Assembly (NCBI RefSeq): GCF_000521605.1
Contig: NZ_CP006942.1
Span: 1,426,001-1,490,000, forward strand
Length of the DNA stretch: 64,000 nucleotides
Source: Mannheimia sp. USDA-ARS-USMARC-1261
GTDB taxonomy: Bacteria; Pseudomonadota; Gammaproteobacteria; Enterobacterales; Pasteurellaceae
Reading direction: 5' to 3'
Under the pieces are notes generated by a model. That model ran no database searches, had not been told where the DNA came from, and was given only the letters and a program-made list of their open reading frames with translations. Of this stretch, positions 19,782 to 28,518 are shown piece by piece. Position 1 is the stretch's first letter. Each line of letters starts with the position of its first letter. Made by a program: the position numbers and the translations under genes.

Positions 19782-19811
19782 AAAAGTGCAATATAGATTT
19801 ATTGCACTTTT
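19782..19811 (-). terminator. Hairpin between speF and potE
   Basis: AAAAGTGCAATA (19782-19793) and TATTGCACTTTT (19800-19811) make a perfect 12-bp stem with a 6-base loop. On the minus strand it ends in CACTTTTTAG, as in a rho-independent terminator. It lies 11 bp past the speF stop and 23 bp before potE, so it can act as a partial terminator inside the operon. Confidence 0.7.
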
Positions 19812-19821
19812 AACAAAGATA

Positions 19822-21984
19822 TTATTGTTCAATTAATACATAGCCATAAGCTCGTGTGCGTCCATCAGAATCTTTCTGTAGATAAACTCCCTGAATTTCT
19901 GGTGCAAAACCAGGTAACACATTAATACCTTCTTCTAATGCTAAGAAGTATTTTTGAGCAGTTTCATTCCATTTTTCACCTGGAACGACACAAATAACGC
20001 CTGGAGGGTAAGGTAATGCACCTTCTGCGGCGACACGACCAATAATATCGGTCAATGGAACAAGTTCTACATTATTTCGTACCAACTCAATGTTAGCATC
20101 TTTAGGATTCATCACATATGGTGGCAATGTCGCTTTTCTAAATAGATTACGTTGTAATGTTTTCACATCACGATCAACATACAAGTCGTGCATTTCTTGG
20201 CAAAGCTGACGTATGGTGTAGCCGTTATAACGTTCAGCATTATTGGCATAAACGGTTGGTAACACGTCTTTTAACAATGAATTTTGTGTAATGTGTTTTT
20301 CAAATGAAGTTATTTGTGCTACAAGTGTCTGCATCTTTGTAAGGGTTTCTGCAGGGGTAAGTAAGAATAATATTGAGTTCAAATCACATTTTTCTGGAAT
20401 GATGCCGTTTTCGCGTAGATAGTTAGCCAAAATAGTGGCTGGAATACCAAATTCCTCATATTCACCTGTTTGAATATCAATTCCTGGTGTTGTTAGCATA
20501 AATTTGCAGGGATCAACAAAATATTGATTTTCTGTGTAACCTTCAAATTTGTGCCAAGAATCATCAGAATGGAATTTGAAGAATTCAAGATCTTGTGCAA
20601 TTTCATCAGTAGAATAATCTTGCCATTTCTTCCCATTTACATATGGTGGAATAAATGGCTTAATTAATTCACAAGAATTCAGCACTAACTTACGAGCTTC
20701 AATACCGTTTTTAACGCAATCTAGCCATAAACGACGTCCAGCTGAACTACCTTGAATTTTGGCATTCACATCTAATGTTGCAAATAACGGATAGAATGGG
20801 CTGGTTGAAGCATGTAGCATAAAAGCATTATTAAAACGCTTGTGGTTACAATAGCGAGACTGACCTTTAATATGCTTATCTTTTTTATGAATTTGTGATG
20901 CTTGAGAAAAACCAGCCTGTTGTTTATGCACGGATTGAGTCACAATAATACCGGGATCATCCTCATTCAATTCTAATAATAAAGGAGAACACTCTTTCAT
21001 CATTGGAATAAATTGTTCATACCCAACCCAAGCTGAATCAAATAAGATATAATCACAAAGATGACCAATTTTATCGACAACTTGACGTGCGTTATAGATA
21101 GTTCCATCATATGTCCCAAGCTGAATAACAGCTAAACGAAATGGGCGCTGTTGATTTAACTTCTCAGGAGCAATTTCTTTGACTAAAGATTTCAGATAAT
21201 CATCATCAAAACAATGACTATCAATTCCACCAATAAAACCAAATGGATTACGGGCAGTTTCAAGATAAATTGGTGTTGCACCAGCTTGAATTAATGCACC
21301 GTGATGAATAGATTTATGATTATTACGGTCAAATAAAACGAGATCACCTGGAGAAAGTAATGCATTAGTAACAACTTTATTGGCAGAGGATGTTCCATTT
21401 AAAACAAAGTAAGTTTTGTCAGCATTAAACATCTGTGCGGCGTGTTTTTGTGCATCGCAAGCAGCTCCTTCATGAATTAATAAATCGCCAAGTTTTACAT
21501 CCGCATTACAGATATCTGAACGGAAAATATTCTCACCATAGAAATCATAGAGAAAGCGACCCGCTGGATGTTTACGGAAATATTGCCCACCTTGATGCCC
21601 TGGACAATCGAAAGCAGTATTCCCCATTTCAACATACTCACTTAGCATTTTGAAGAACGGCGGTAACATTTTTTCTTCATAAAGATGTACTGCAGTTTCA
21701 ATTTGGCGACTGTACAAATTAATATCATAATTATTAAGATCTTGTATATGATAAACCTTATCAAAATATTGAGGATCTAATATTTTGCCTGATTCCACCA
21801 CAATAAATACTGGAATATTGAATTCTTTTGCCAGAATTTTATCAATGTATTGGTGAACATCTTCCGTACTTAATACTATAGCACCAACATCTGTGAAATC
21901 AGTTTTATCAATAGCAACTAACTCTCTTGTTGTATGAAAATAAGGTTGAACTAATGAACTATATGCAATTTTTAAATGTAACAT
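19822..21984 (-). CDS. speF: Inducible ornithine decarboxylase
   Basis: PLP-dependent fold-III decarboxylase that turns ornithine into putrescine and consumes a proton, giving acid resistance together with PotE. 720 residues from the ATG at 21984, chosen for its GGAG Shine-Dalgarno; the ATG at 21996 is part of that ATGGAG sequence. It matches E. coli SpeF throughout. The PLP lysine is K354 in SVHKQQAGFS; DCPGHQGG at 126-133 and LNGTSSANK at 195-203 are family blocks. An N-terminal wing domain of about 110 residues is present. The gene lies 238 bp downstream of the leader ORF speFL, which is expected to make its expression depend on ornithine. Confidence 0.96.
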   Translation of the reverse strand: MLHLKIAYSSLVQPYFHTTRELVAIDKTDFTDVGAIVLSTEDVHQYIDKILAKEFNIPVFIVVESGKILDPQYFDKVYHIQDLNNYDINLYSRQIETAVHLYEEKMLPPFFKMLSEYVEMGNTAFDCPGHQGGQYFRKHPAGRFLYDFYGENIFRSDICNADVKLGDLLIHEGAACDAQKHAAQMFNADKTYFVLNGTSSANKVVTNALLSPGDLVLFDRNNHKSIHHGALIQAGATPIYLETARNPFGFIGGIDSHCFDDDYLKSLVKEIAPEKLNQQRPFRLAVIQLGTYDGTIYNARQVVDKIGHLCDYILFDSAWVGYEQFIPMMKECSPLLLELNEDDPGIIVTQSVHKQQAGFSQASQIHKKDKHIKGQSRYCNHKRFNNAFMLHASTSPFYPLFATLDVNAKIQGSSAGRRLWLDCVKNGIEARKLVLNSCELIKPFIPPYVNGKKWQDYSTDEIAQDLEFFKFHSDDSWHKFEGYTENQYFVDPCKFMLTTPGIDIQTGEYEEFGIPATILANYLRENGIIPEKCDLNSILFLLTPAETLTKMQTLVAQITSFEKHITQNSLLKDVLPTVYANNAERYNGYTIRQLCQEMHDLYVDRDVKTLQRNLFRKATLPPYVMNPKDANIELVRNNVELVPLTDIIGRVAAEGALPYPPGVICVVPGEKWNETAQKYFLALEEGINVLPGFAPEIQGVYLQKDSDGRTRAYGYVLIEQ

Positions 21985-22222
21985 AATTAACTCCATTATT
22001 TAGTATATAAAAAACCACTCATTACTTTTTCTTAATAACGAGACGTACTCTACCGATACTATTTTGACGAGCATTCAATAAACAAAATATAAAATGCTTA
22101 CAAAATAATATTGATATAGAATTAGATATTTTTTAAATGAATAGATATCCTTCCTTTTAAAAAAAGGAATAAGATAATATTTATTTAAAGTAAGAATGAA
22201 TAACCGTCTTTTGATAGACAGA

Positions 22223-22384
22223 TTAATCCTGTTTGATTGGATTCGTTGAATTGAGAGATTGGAAATAAGAGAAATGGAAGCAAGAACGACAAGCAGGCAT
22301 CATAATGTGTCTAGTTCTTCTAATATGAGCCATAAGGCTTTTACCTTTATCTGGGAAGTATTCTATATGGTATTTGTGTAACAT
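22223..22384 (-). CDS. speFL: SpeFL-type ornithine-sensing leader peptide
   Basis: A 53-codon ORF with a clear ribosome-binding site (AAGAGG, six bases before ATG 22382-22384), ending TAA at 22223-22225, 238 bp before speF. Residues 19-28 read AHIRRTRHIM, matching the ornithine-sensing motif HIRRTTHIM of E. coli SpeFL, and CRSCFHFSYF at 32-41 aligns with HRNSFDFHFF of its effector part. In E. coli, ornithine captured in the ribosome exit tunnel arrests translation at the end of this peptide and lets speF be transcribed. The version here has about ten more residues before the motif and about a dozen after it. The family call rests on motif and position; arrest here is inferred. Confidence 0.85.
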   Translation of the reverse strand: MLHKYHIEYFPDKGKSLMAHIRRTRHIMMPACRSCFHFSYFQSLNSTNPIKQD

Positions 22385-22420
22385 AATACACCTCTTATTA
22401 AATACATCTTTATTTAAAAC

Positions 22421-22438
22421 TTCATCATAACTGATGAA
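22421..22438 (-). other. Hairpin in the speFL 5' leader
   Basis: TTCATCA and TGATGAA form a perfect 7-bp stem with a 4-base loop, 37 bp before the speFL start. It may stabilise the message or shape leader translation. The stretch 21985-22222 between speFL and speF holds no other ORF; a weak CCTTTT/AAAAGG hairpin sits near 22153-22167. Confidence 0.45.
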
Positions 22439-22461
22439 ACCTAGCTTATTAGCTGAGATAG

Positions 22462-22490
22462 AATTTACAACTATGTATACAATAAATCAA
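22462..22490 (-). promoter_or_regulatory. Possible speFL-speF promoter
   Basis: On the minus strand TTGATT (22485-22490) and TAAATT (22462-22467) stand 17 bases apart, about 78 bp upstream of the speFL ATG. The 300-bp divergent gap 22385-22683 is very AT-rich and must also hold the promoter of the plus-strand gene at 22684. Confidence 0.3.
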
Positions 22491-22683
22491 TGTAAAAAAA
22501 CTTAAAAAATAGACATAAATCAAAAAAAACACCAATTAAATTAAAATATATACCCTATTTATCATTAAATAGTCCCCTATAATAAAAAACACCAGCACTA
22601 TTTAGCTGACCCCATATAGTAAAAGTGGTAAAATTTATAAAGAACATTATTTATACGTTATTCACATTTAAAAGAGCTATATT

Positions 22684-23976
22684 ATGAATTTATTTGAAGC
22701 AATTTTAATTTTGATTGCACTTATTATCATAAGTGCAATCATCTCTTCTGCCGAGATTTCGCTGGCTGGTGCAAGAAAACTTAAACTTCAGCAACTGGCA
22801 AATGAAGGAAACACAAAAGCAAGCCAAGTGTTGAAATTACAGGAACAGCCTGGGCGTTTTATTACAGTTGTGCAAATCGGCTTAAATATGGTGGCGATTT
22901 TAGGCGGGGTAATTGGCGAGAGCATTGTTAATCCTTTTGTCTATTCTCTCCTTTCTCAATATAGCCAAGCAGAATGGGTTGAAAGTGCAAGCTCTTGGTT
23001 AGCTTTTATTTTTGTAACGGTGGCTTTTATTTTATTTGCCGATCTTATTCCTAAACGACTAGCAATGGCAAATCCGGAAAAAATCGCCTTGCGAACAATA
23101 GGGATAATGACCGTTTCAATCATTATATTTAAACCTTTAGTTTGGTTGTTTGACACTATTGCAAATGCGATTTTCAAACTGTTTAGAGTACCAACTATTC
23201 GAGAAGATAATATGACCTCTGAGGATATTTTCGCAATAGTTGATGCCGGAGCTCAAGCCGGTATTGTAAAAGAACAAGAGCAATACTTGATTGAAAATAT
23301 CTTTGAAATGCAACAACGTACTGTTACCTCCACAATGACAACACGTGAAAATATTGTTTTCTTGGAACAAACTTTCAATAGAGATCAAGTGCTTGAAACT
23401 GTAAAAGCAAATTCTCACTCTAAGCTATTAATTTGTGATAAATCCATCGATAAAATTTTAGGCTATGTTGAAACCCATAATATTTTAACGCTTTATCTAC
23501 AAGAGAAGCAGGTAAAACTAACTGATTCAACTGTATTACGTAAATCACTGTTTATTCCGGACACGCTTTCTTTATACGAAGTTTTAGAACTCTTTAAATC
23601 AACCGGTGAAGATTTCGCCGTTATTGTGAATGAATATGCGTTAGTAGTGGGTATTGTTACGCTAAATGATGTGATGAGCATTGTAATGGGTGAGCTAGTT
23701 TCTAACGAAGAGGAGCAAATTGTTCAGCGTAATGAACATTCTTGGTTAATTGATGGAGCAACACCACTAGAAGATGTAATGCGTGCTTTAGATATTGCCG
23801 AGTTTCCGAATGCAGAGAACTACGAAACTATTGCGGGCTTTATGATGTATATTTTACGCAAAATTCCAAAGAAAACTGATTTTGTGTTATGGGATAAATA
23901 TAAATTTGAAATTATTGATACCGATAACTTCAAAATCGACCAAGTGATGGTTTCGATCCAAAATGATGTGATATAG
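22684..23976 (+). CDS. paeA: CNNM/CBS-domain membrane protein, YtfL/PaeA type (putative polyamine exporter)
   Basis: 430-residue protein of the UPF0053/HlyC-CorC family: an N-terminal CNNM membrane domain with four hydrophobic segments (about 1-160), a CBS pair (about 205-330) and a C-terminal CorC_HlyC domain (about 345-425). It aligns closely with E. coli YtfL from SAEISLAGARKLKLQQLANEG to NYETIAGFMMYILRKIPK. In Salmonella and E. coli that protein, renamed PaeA, protects against putrescine and cadaverine and is proposed to export them. Its position divergent from speFL-speF-potE supports a polyamine role here. Other members of the family act on magnesium or haemolysis, so the substrate is inferred. 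Confidence 0.78.
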   Translation: MNLFEAILILIALIIISAIISSAEISLAGARKLKLQQLANEGNTKASQVLKLQEQPGRFITVVQIGLNMVAILGGVIGESIVNPFVYSLLSQYSQAEWVESASSWLAFIFVTVAFILFADLIPKRLAMANPEKIALRTIGIMTVSIIIFKPLVWLFDTIANAIFKLFRVPTIREDNMTSEDIFAIVDAGAQAGIVKEQEQYLIENIFEMQQRTVTSTMTTRENIVFLEQTFNRDQVLETVKANSHSKLLICDKSIDKILGYVETHNILTLYLQEKQVKLTDSTVLRKSLFIPDTLSLYEVLELFKSTGEDFAVIVNEYALVVGIVTLNDVMSIVMGELVSNEEEQIVQRNEHSWLIDGATPLEDVMRALDIAEFPNAENYETIAGFMMYILRKIPKKTDFVLWDKYKFEIIDTDNFKIDQVMVSIQNDVI

Positions 23977-23985
23977 CGAATTAAT

Positions 23986-24011
23986 GGGCGGGTGCAAGAA
24001 CTCGCCCTATA
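23986..24011. repeat. Short palindromic element (TATAGGGCG type) and USS
   Basis: GGGCG (23986-23990) and CGCCC (24003-24007) pair around a 12-base loop, with CTATA following. Read on the minus strand it begins TATAGGGCGA, the arm shared with 4762-4789 and 59054-59080. A USS (ACCGCTTGT) follows at about 24051. It lies between the convergent paeA and bioB genes. Confidence 0.5.
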
Positions 24012-24067
24012 CTTAAGTTTAAGCAATTTGCAAATTTTTAGTCAAATTCAACCGCTTGTAATTCTCC

Positions 24068-25075
24068 TCACTTCCTTTCTTCATACTGTAATGGATACAA
24101 ATTCAATTTATCCATTAATTTGCGGTCATAATCTTCTTCCGGATTTTCTGTGGTGAGCAATTTATCGCCATAAAAAATAGAGTTCGCTCCAGCCATAAAG
24201 CAAAGGGCTTGCATTGCTTCCGGCATTGCGGTTCTTCCTGCAGAAAGTCGAACAAAACTATGTGGCATTGTGATTCTTGCTACAGCAATTGTGCGAACAA
24301 ATTCCGTCCAATCTAATTCTTCTGCATTAGCTAAAGGTGTGCCTTCTACTTTAATAAGTTGGTTGATTGGCACGCTTTCAGGCTGGGGGTCAAGATTAGC
24401 AAGACTGGCAATTAAGCCGGCACGTTCAGGGCGGGTTTCATTCATTCCTACAATCCCTCCACAGCAGACTTTCAGCCCAGCATTACGCACTTTGCCAAGA
24501 GTGTCCATTCTGTCCTCGTGATTTCGTGTGTGGATAATTTGATTATAGCGTTCAGGATCAGTATCTAAATTATGATTGTAATAATCCAATCCTGCTTCTT
24601 TTAATTCTTCCGCCATTCCTTCTTCAAGCATTCCAAATGTACCACAGGTTTCTAGCCCTAATGCTTTCACTGCCCCAACAATTTCAGATACCACTTTAAT
24701 ATCTTTTGGCTTTGGTCCTCGCCAAGCAGCCCCCATACAAAAACGGCTTGCTCCTCTTTCTTTAGCAATTTTGGCTTTTTCAATAATGGTGTCAATATCC
24801 AGCATTGTCTGCTTTTCCAGCCCCGTATCATAGCGAGCAGATTGTGGACAATATTCGCAATCTTCCGGGCAACCACCTGTTTTAATGGAAAGTAAAGTCG
24901 AAAGCTGAATAGCATTTGAATCAAAATTTTCCCGATGAATTTGGGCTGCTTTAAATACTAAATCCATAAACGGCATATCAAAAAGTTCTTCCACTTGGCA
25001 TTTTCGCCAATATTGAGCGGTTGGATGTGGTGTAAGTTCATCTTTTGCTTTGAGTCTTAGCTGGAATGTTGTCAT
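24068..25075 (-). CDS. bioB: Biotin synthase
   Basis: Radical-SAM enzyme that inserts sulfur into dethiobiotin, the last step of biotin synthesis. The 335 residues carry the [4Fe-4S]/SAM cysteines C69, C73 and C76 in [14 protein letters not shown]. The [2Fe-2S] cluster ligands C101-type ([11 protein letters not shown]), ETCGTFG and [12 protein letters not shown] are also visible. No other bio genes lie next to it, as is common in Pasteurellaceae, where bioB stands apart. A terminator (25095-25126) separates it from pckA upstream. Confidence 0.97.
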   Translation of the reverse strand: MTTFQLRLKAKDELTPHPTAQYWRKCQVEELFDMPFMDLVFKAAQIHRENFDSNAIQLSTLLSIKTGGCPEDCEYCPQSARYDTGLEKQTMLDIDTIIEKAKIAKERGASRFCMGAAWRGPKPKDIKVVSEIVGAVKALGLETCGTFGMLEEGMAEELKEAGLDYYNHNLDTDPERYNQIIHTRNHEDRMDTLGKVRNAGLKVCCGGIVGMNETRPERAGLIASLANLDPQPESVPINQLIKVEGTPLANAEELDWTEFVRTIAVARITMPHSFVRLSAGRTAMPEAMQALCFMAGANSIFYGDKLLTTENPEEDYDRKLMDKLNLYPLQYEERK

Positions 25076-25094
25076 TTATTCTCCTTTTATACAA

Positions 25095-25130
25095 AAGGAC
25101 TAAACCTTGCAAAAGGTTTAGTCCTTGAAA
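25095..25130 (-). terminator. Terminator of pckA
   Basis: AAGGACTAAACCTT (25095-25108) and AAGGTTTAGTCCTT (25113-25126) make a 14-bp perfect stem with a GCAA loop, then TTTTG on the minus strand. It lies 28 bp past the pckA stop and just before bioB. Confidence 0.85.
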
Positions 25131-25154
25131 TATTTAATTATTTTAAATCACAGC

Positions 25155-26762
25155 TTACAATTTTGGACCTGCCGCAATTAATGCTTTACCTTCATCATTA
25201 GTTGCATATTTTTCGAAGTTTTTCACAAATCTACCGGCTAAGTCTTCTGCTTTAGCTTGCCATTGTGCTTTGTCTTCGTAAGTATTGCGAGGGTCTAAAA
25301 TATTGGTATCAACACCCGGTAATGCTGTTGGAATAGCTAAATCAAAGATTGGTAAGCTACCCATTTCAGCGTTATCGATTGAGCCGTCTAAAATCGCATC
25401 AATGATACCGCGAGTATCTTTAATTGAGATACGTTTACCTGTGCCGTTCCAACCGGTGTTCACTAAGTATGCTTCTGCACCGGCTGCTTCCATACGTTTC
25501 ACTAACACTTCAGCATATTGTGTTGGATGTAGAGATAAGAACGCCGCACCGAAACAAGCTGAGAATGTTGGGGTTGGCTCGGTAATACCACGCTCTGTAC
25601 CGGCTAATTTCGCAGTAAAGCCTGATAAGAAGTAGTATTTTGTTTGCTCTGGTGTAAGTTTAGATACCGGAGGCAACACACCGAACGCATCAGCAGTTAA
25701 GAAAATCACTTTTTTCGCGTGCCCTGCTTTTGATGGCACTGCAATATTATCAATGTGATAAATCGGATAGCTTACACGTGTATTTTCAGTTTTTGATTTA
25801 TCATCAAAATCAATAGTACCATCTTCACGCACAACCACGTTTTCTAATAACGCATCACGACGGATTGCTCGGTAAATATCCGGCTCATTTTCGATAGAAA
25901 GGTTGATAGTTTTCGCATAGCAACCACCTTCGTAGTTAAATACGCCGTTTTCGTCCCAACCGTGTTCGTCATCACCGATTAATTTACGTTTTGGATCGGT
26001 TGATAATGTGGTTTTACCTGTTCCTGATAAACCAAAGAATACGGCAACATCACCTTCTTCACCCACGTTTGCAGAACAGTGCATTGATGCAACACCTTTA
26101 AGTGGTAAGAAGTAGTTCATCATTGAAAATAAACCTTTCTTCATCTCACCGCCGTACCAAGTACCGCCAATGATTTGTACACCTTCTGTGATATTAAATG
26201 CCACAAAGTTTTCAGAATTTAAACCTTGCTCTTTCCAATTCGGGTTAGTTACTTGAGAACCATTCATTACCACGAAATCAGGTTTGAAATCTTTCAACTC
26301 TTCTTCTGTTGGGCGAATAAACATATTTTTCACGAAGTGTGCTTGCCAAGCCACTTGCGTAATAATACGCACATTGATACGATGTTCTGGGCTTGCACCA
26401 CAGAATGCATCAATAATGAACAAGCGTTTGTTTGAAAGCTCATCAGTTACTAAACCTTTTAGGCTTTGCCACGTTGATTGGTTCATCGGCTTATTATCAT
26501 TTTTAGCCGCATCAGATGTCCACCAAACAGTATCTTTTGTTTTTTCATCTAAAACGATGTATTTGTCTTTTGGCGAACGACCGGTAAAAATACCTGTATC
26601 AACAGCTACTGCACCTAAGTTTGTTAAAACACCTTTTTCATAACCTTGAAGATCTGATTTCATTTCTTCTTCAAACAGTTGCTCATAGCTAGGGTTACGA
26701 ACGATTTCTTTAACATTTGTAATACCTAAGTCTGCAAGTTCTTGTTCAATACGATTTAACAT
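25155..26762 (-). CDS. pckA: Phosphoenolpyruvate carboxykinase (ATP)
   Basis: Interconverts oxaloacetate plus ATP with phosphoenolpyruvate plus CO2. In Pasteurellaceae relatives such as Actinobacillus succinogenes it mainly fixes CO2 toward succinate during fermentation. 535 residues from the ATG at 26762 ([14 protein letters not shown]), with GAGG eight bases upstream; the in-frame extension to 26843 is hydrophobic, overlaps the promoter region and is rejected. The kinase-1a P-loop [11 protein letters not shown] is near residue 250, preceded by the [11 protein letters not shown] block, and [11 protein letters not shown] is near 61. Confidence 0.97.
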   Translation of the reverse strand: MLNRIEQELADLGITNVKEIVRNPSYEQLFEEEMKSDLQGYEKGVLTNLGAVAVDTGIFTGRSPKDKYIVLDEKTKDTVWWTSDAAKNDNKPMNQSTWQSLKGLVTDELSNKRLFIIDAFCGASPEHRINVRIITQVAWQAHFVKNMFIRPTEEELKDFKPDFVVMNGSQVTNPNWKEQGLNSENFVAFNITEGVQIIGGTWYGGEMKKGLFSMMNYFLPLKGVASMHCSANVGEEGDVAVFFGLSGTGKTTLSTDPKRKLIGDDEHGWDENGVFNYEGGCYAKTINLSIENEPDIYRAIRRDALLENVVVREDGTIDFDDKSKTENTRVSYPIYHIDNIAVPSKAGHAKKVIFLTADAFGVLPPVSKLTPEQTKYYFLSGFTAKLAGTERGITEPTPTFSACFGAAFLSLHPTQYAEVLVKRMEAAGAEAYLVNTGWNGTGKRISIKDTRGIIDAILDGSIDNAEMGSLPIFDLAIPTALPGVDTNILDPRNTYEDKAQWQAKAEDLAGRFVKNFEKYATNDEGKALIAAGPKL

Positions 26763-26828
26763 AGTAATTACCTCATAATAGTTATAAAATTCAACTATGC
26801 CTATTATACTCAAATGAAATAAAAAAAA

Positions 26829-26844
26829 TGTTACATACTTCAAA
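26829..26844 (-). promoter_or_regulatory. Candidate CRP site upstream of pckA
   Basis: TGTTA-N6-TCAAA matches the CRP pattern TGTGA-N6-TCACA at 8 of 10 positions, flanked by AAA and TTT, 66-82 bp before the pckA start. Catabolite control of pckA would make sense, but in such AT-rich DNA the match may be chance. Confidence 0.3.
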
Positions 26845-26945
26845 TTTTTGAAATTTTTCTCCTAAATTTAACAAAATTTCTATATTTTTTTGTTTTACAT
26901 CAAATTTTAAAATGGATTCAGGCTTGTCAAACCAGAAATTTTGCT

Positions 26946-27003
26946 ACAAGCGGTAAGAAATTTAGGATTTTTTGCAAATTCAAGGTAAAATCTGACCGCT
27001 TGT
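26946..27003. repeat. Inverted USS pair upstream of ftsB
   Basis: ACAAGCGGT (26946-26954) and ACCGCTTGT (26995-27003) face each other with perfect 9-bp arms, in the divergent gap between pckA and ftsB. Here it cannot be a terminator of either neighbour, since both genes are transcribed away from it. The rest of the gap is AT-rich. Confidence 0.7.
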
Positions 27004-27032
27004 ACTTATCATTTAAAACAAAGAGAAAATAA

Positions 27033-27311
27033 ATGCGTTTATTGATTATTTTTTTTGCCTTCCTACTCTGCTTTTTCCAATATAGTTTTTGGTTTGGCAA
27101 AAATGGGTGGACAGATTACCAAGAGCTTCAAGAGGAAGTTTCTGCTTTAAAAGAAGAGAATGAGAGATTAACCGCTCGCAATAAACTGATTGAAGCAGAA
27201 ATCTATGACTTAAAAAATGGGGTAGATGCACTTGAAGAGCGTGCCAGACTTGAACGTGAAATGGTAAAAGAGAACGAAATGTTCTACCGTATCGTGCCAA
27301 AAAATAAATAA
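27033..27311 (+). CDS. ftsB: Cell division protein FtsB
   Basis: Small bitopic divisome protein that forms the FtsQBL complex and signals septal wall synthesis. 92 residues: a short cytoplasmic start, one membrane helix (about 3-20, [18 protein letters not shown]), and a periplasmic coiled coil (about 28-70, [25 protein letters not shown], split here only for description by its leucine heptads). Position just before ispD-ispF is the conserved gammaproteobacterial order. Confidence 0.94.
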   Translation: MRLLIIFFAFLLCFFQYSFWFGKNGWTDYQELQEEVSALKEENERLTARNKLIEAEIYDLKNGVDALEERARLEREMVKENEMFYRIVPKNK

Positions 27312-27319
27312 AAACATTT

Positions 27320-28003
27320 ATGAAAAGAAAAATTTTTGCGGTTATTCCTGCTTCAGGCGTAGGCAGCCGAATGCAGGCAGACAAACCAAAACAGTATTTA
27401 ACATTAAAAGGGAAAACCATCTTAGAACATACGGTTTCCCTTTTTCTTGAACACCCCAAAATTGCCAAAGTGATTGTGGCGGTAGCAAAAGATGATCCTT
27501 TCTATACCGAAATTGCATTACTCAAATCGCCCCAAATCCAAATTGTGTTTGGTGGTGAAACACGAGCAGATTCCGTATTCAATGCGTTAAACGCCATTGA
27601 AGATGAAAATACTTGGGCGTTAGTTCACGATGCTGCTCGCCCTTGCCTCAAGCGGTCGGATTTAGATAAACTTTTGCAAATTGAAGATGAGCAAGGGGGC
27701 ATTTTAGCCACCCCGGCTATTGATACAATGAAGCGAGCCAACGGCTCGCAAATTTTGCATACAGAAGATCGTTCAACTTTATGGCACGCGTTAACGCCAC
27801 AATTTTTTCCTGCTAAGAAGCTAAAAACTGCGTTAGAAACAGCCTTTAGTAAAAAGCAAATTGTAACCGATGAAGCCTCTGCTATGGAGCTAAGCGGTTA
27901 TCAACCACAGCTTGTTGCCGGCAGAAGCGATAATATCAAAATTACCCGTCCGGAAGATCTAGCCTTAGCAGAGTTTTACCTCACTCATCATTTGGAGAAA
28001 TAA
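27320..28003 (+). CDS. ispD: 2-C-methyl-D-erythritol 4-phosphate cytidylyltransferase
   Basis: Third step of the MEP isoprenoid pathway: joins CTP and MEP to CDP-ME. 227 residues. The nucleotide-binding start [18 protein letters not shown] (about 9-26) holds the family's Arg and Lys contacts; VHDAARPC near 104-111 is the second signature. Eight bases after ftsB and three bases before ispF, so the three genes form an operon. A partial USS (CAAGCGGTC) lies inside near 27650. Confidence 0.96.
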   Translation: MKRKIFAVIPASGVGSRMQADKPKQYLTLKGKTILEHTVSLFLEHPKIAKVIVAVAKDDPFYTEIALLKSPQIQIVFGGETRADSVFNALNAIEDENTWALVHDAARPCLKRSDLDKLLQIEDEQGGILATPAIDTMKRANGSQILHTEDRSTLWHALTPQFFPAKKLKTALETAFSKKQIVTDEASAMELSGYQPQLVAGRSDNIKITRPEDLALAEFYLTHHLEK

Positions 28004-28006
28004 TAT

Positions 28007-28483
28007 ATGATTCGTATTGGACACGGTTTTGACGTTCACGCCTTTGGCGAAAACCGACCGCTCATTATTGCAGGCGTTGAAGTGCCTTACCACACAGGTT
28101 TTATTGCTCATAGCGATGGCGATGTTGCCCTTCACGCTCTAACCGATGCCCTATTAGGTGCGGTAGCACTCGGCGATATTGGCAAACTTTTCCCGGATAC
28201 CGATATGCAATATAAAAATGCTGATAGTCGAGGTTTATTAATTGAAGCCTATCGACAAGTGCAAGAACAAGGATATAAAGTAGGTAATGTTGATGTAACT
28301 ATTATCGCCCAAGCACCGAAAATGCGTCCGCATATCGATAAAATGCGTCAAACCATTGCTGATGATTTGAAATGCGATATTTCCCAAGTAAACGTGAAAG
28401 CCACCACCACTGAAAAATTAGGTTTTACCGGCAGAAGCGAAGGTATTGCTTGTGAAGCGGTGGCATTATTAGTGAAAAGCTAA
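28007..28483 (+). CDS. ispF: 2-C-methyl-D-erythritol 2,4-cyclodiphosphate synthase
   Basis: Trimeric enzyme that cyclises CDP-ME 2-phosphate to MEcPP in the MEP pathway. 158 residues, family length. The zinc ligands are in GHGFDVHAF (Asp8, His10) and [10 protein letters not shown] (His42). [15 protein letters not shown] near 133-147 is the C-terminal signature. Last gene of ftsB-ispD-ispF, closed by a strong terminator. Confidence 0.97.
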   Translation: MIRIGHGFDVHAFGENRPLIIAGVEVPYHTGFIAHSDGDVALHALTDALLGAVALGDIGKLFPDTDMQYKNADSRGLLIEAYRQVQEQGYKVGNVDVTIIAQAPKMRPHIDKMRQTIADDLKCDISQVNVKATTTEKLGFTGRSEGIACEAVALLVKS

Positions 28484-28490
28484 AACATAA

Positions 28491-28518
28491 AAGAAAGCGG
28501 GTTAAACCCGCTTTCTTT
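28491..28518. terminator. Bidirectional terminator after ispF
   Basis: AAGAAAGCGGG (28491-28501) and CCCGCTTTCTT (28507-28517) form an 11-bp perfect stem with a TTAAA loop, followed by T-rich DNA. It serves ispF and, on the other strand, the unknown gene ending at 28517. Confidence 0.88.

Noticed and set aside
21985-22222. A riboswitch between speFL and speF
   Set aside because: No known riboswitch core was seen; the speFL peptide gives a sufficient control mechanism.
26763-26843. 27-residue hydrophobic N-terminal extension of pckA
   Set aside because: It lacks a ribosome-binding site, overlaps the promoter region, and pckA is cytoplasmic; MLNRIEQ at 26762 has a good GAGG.
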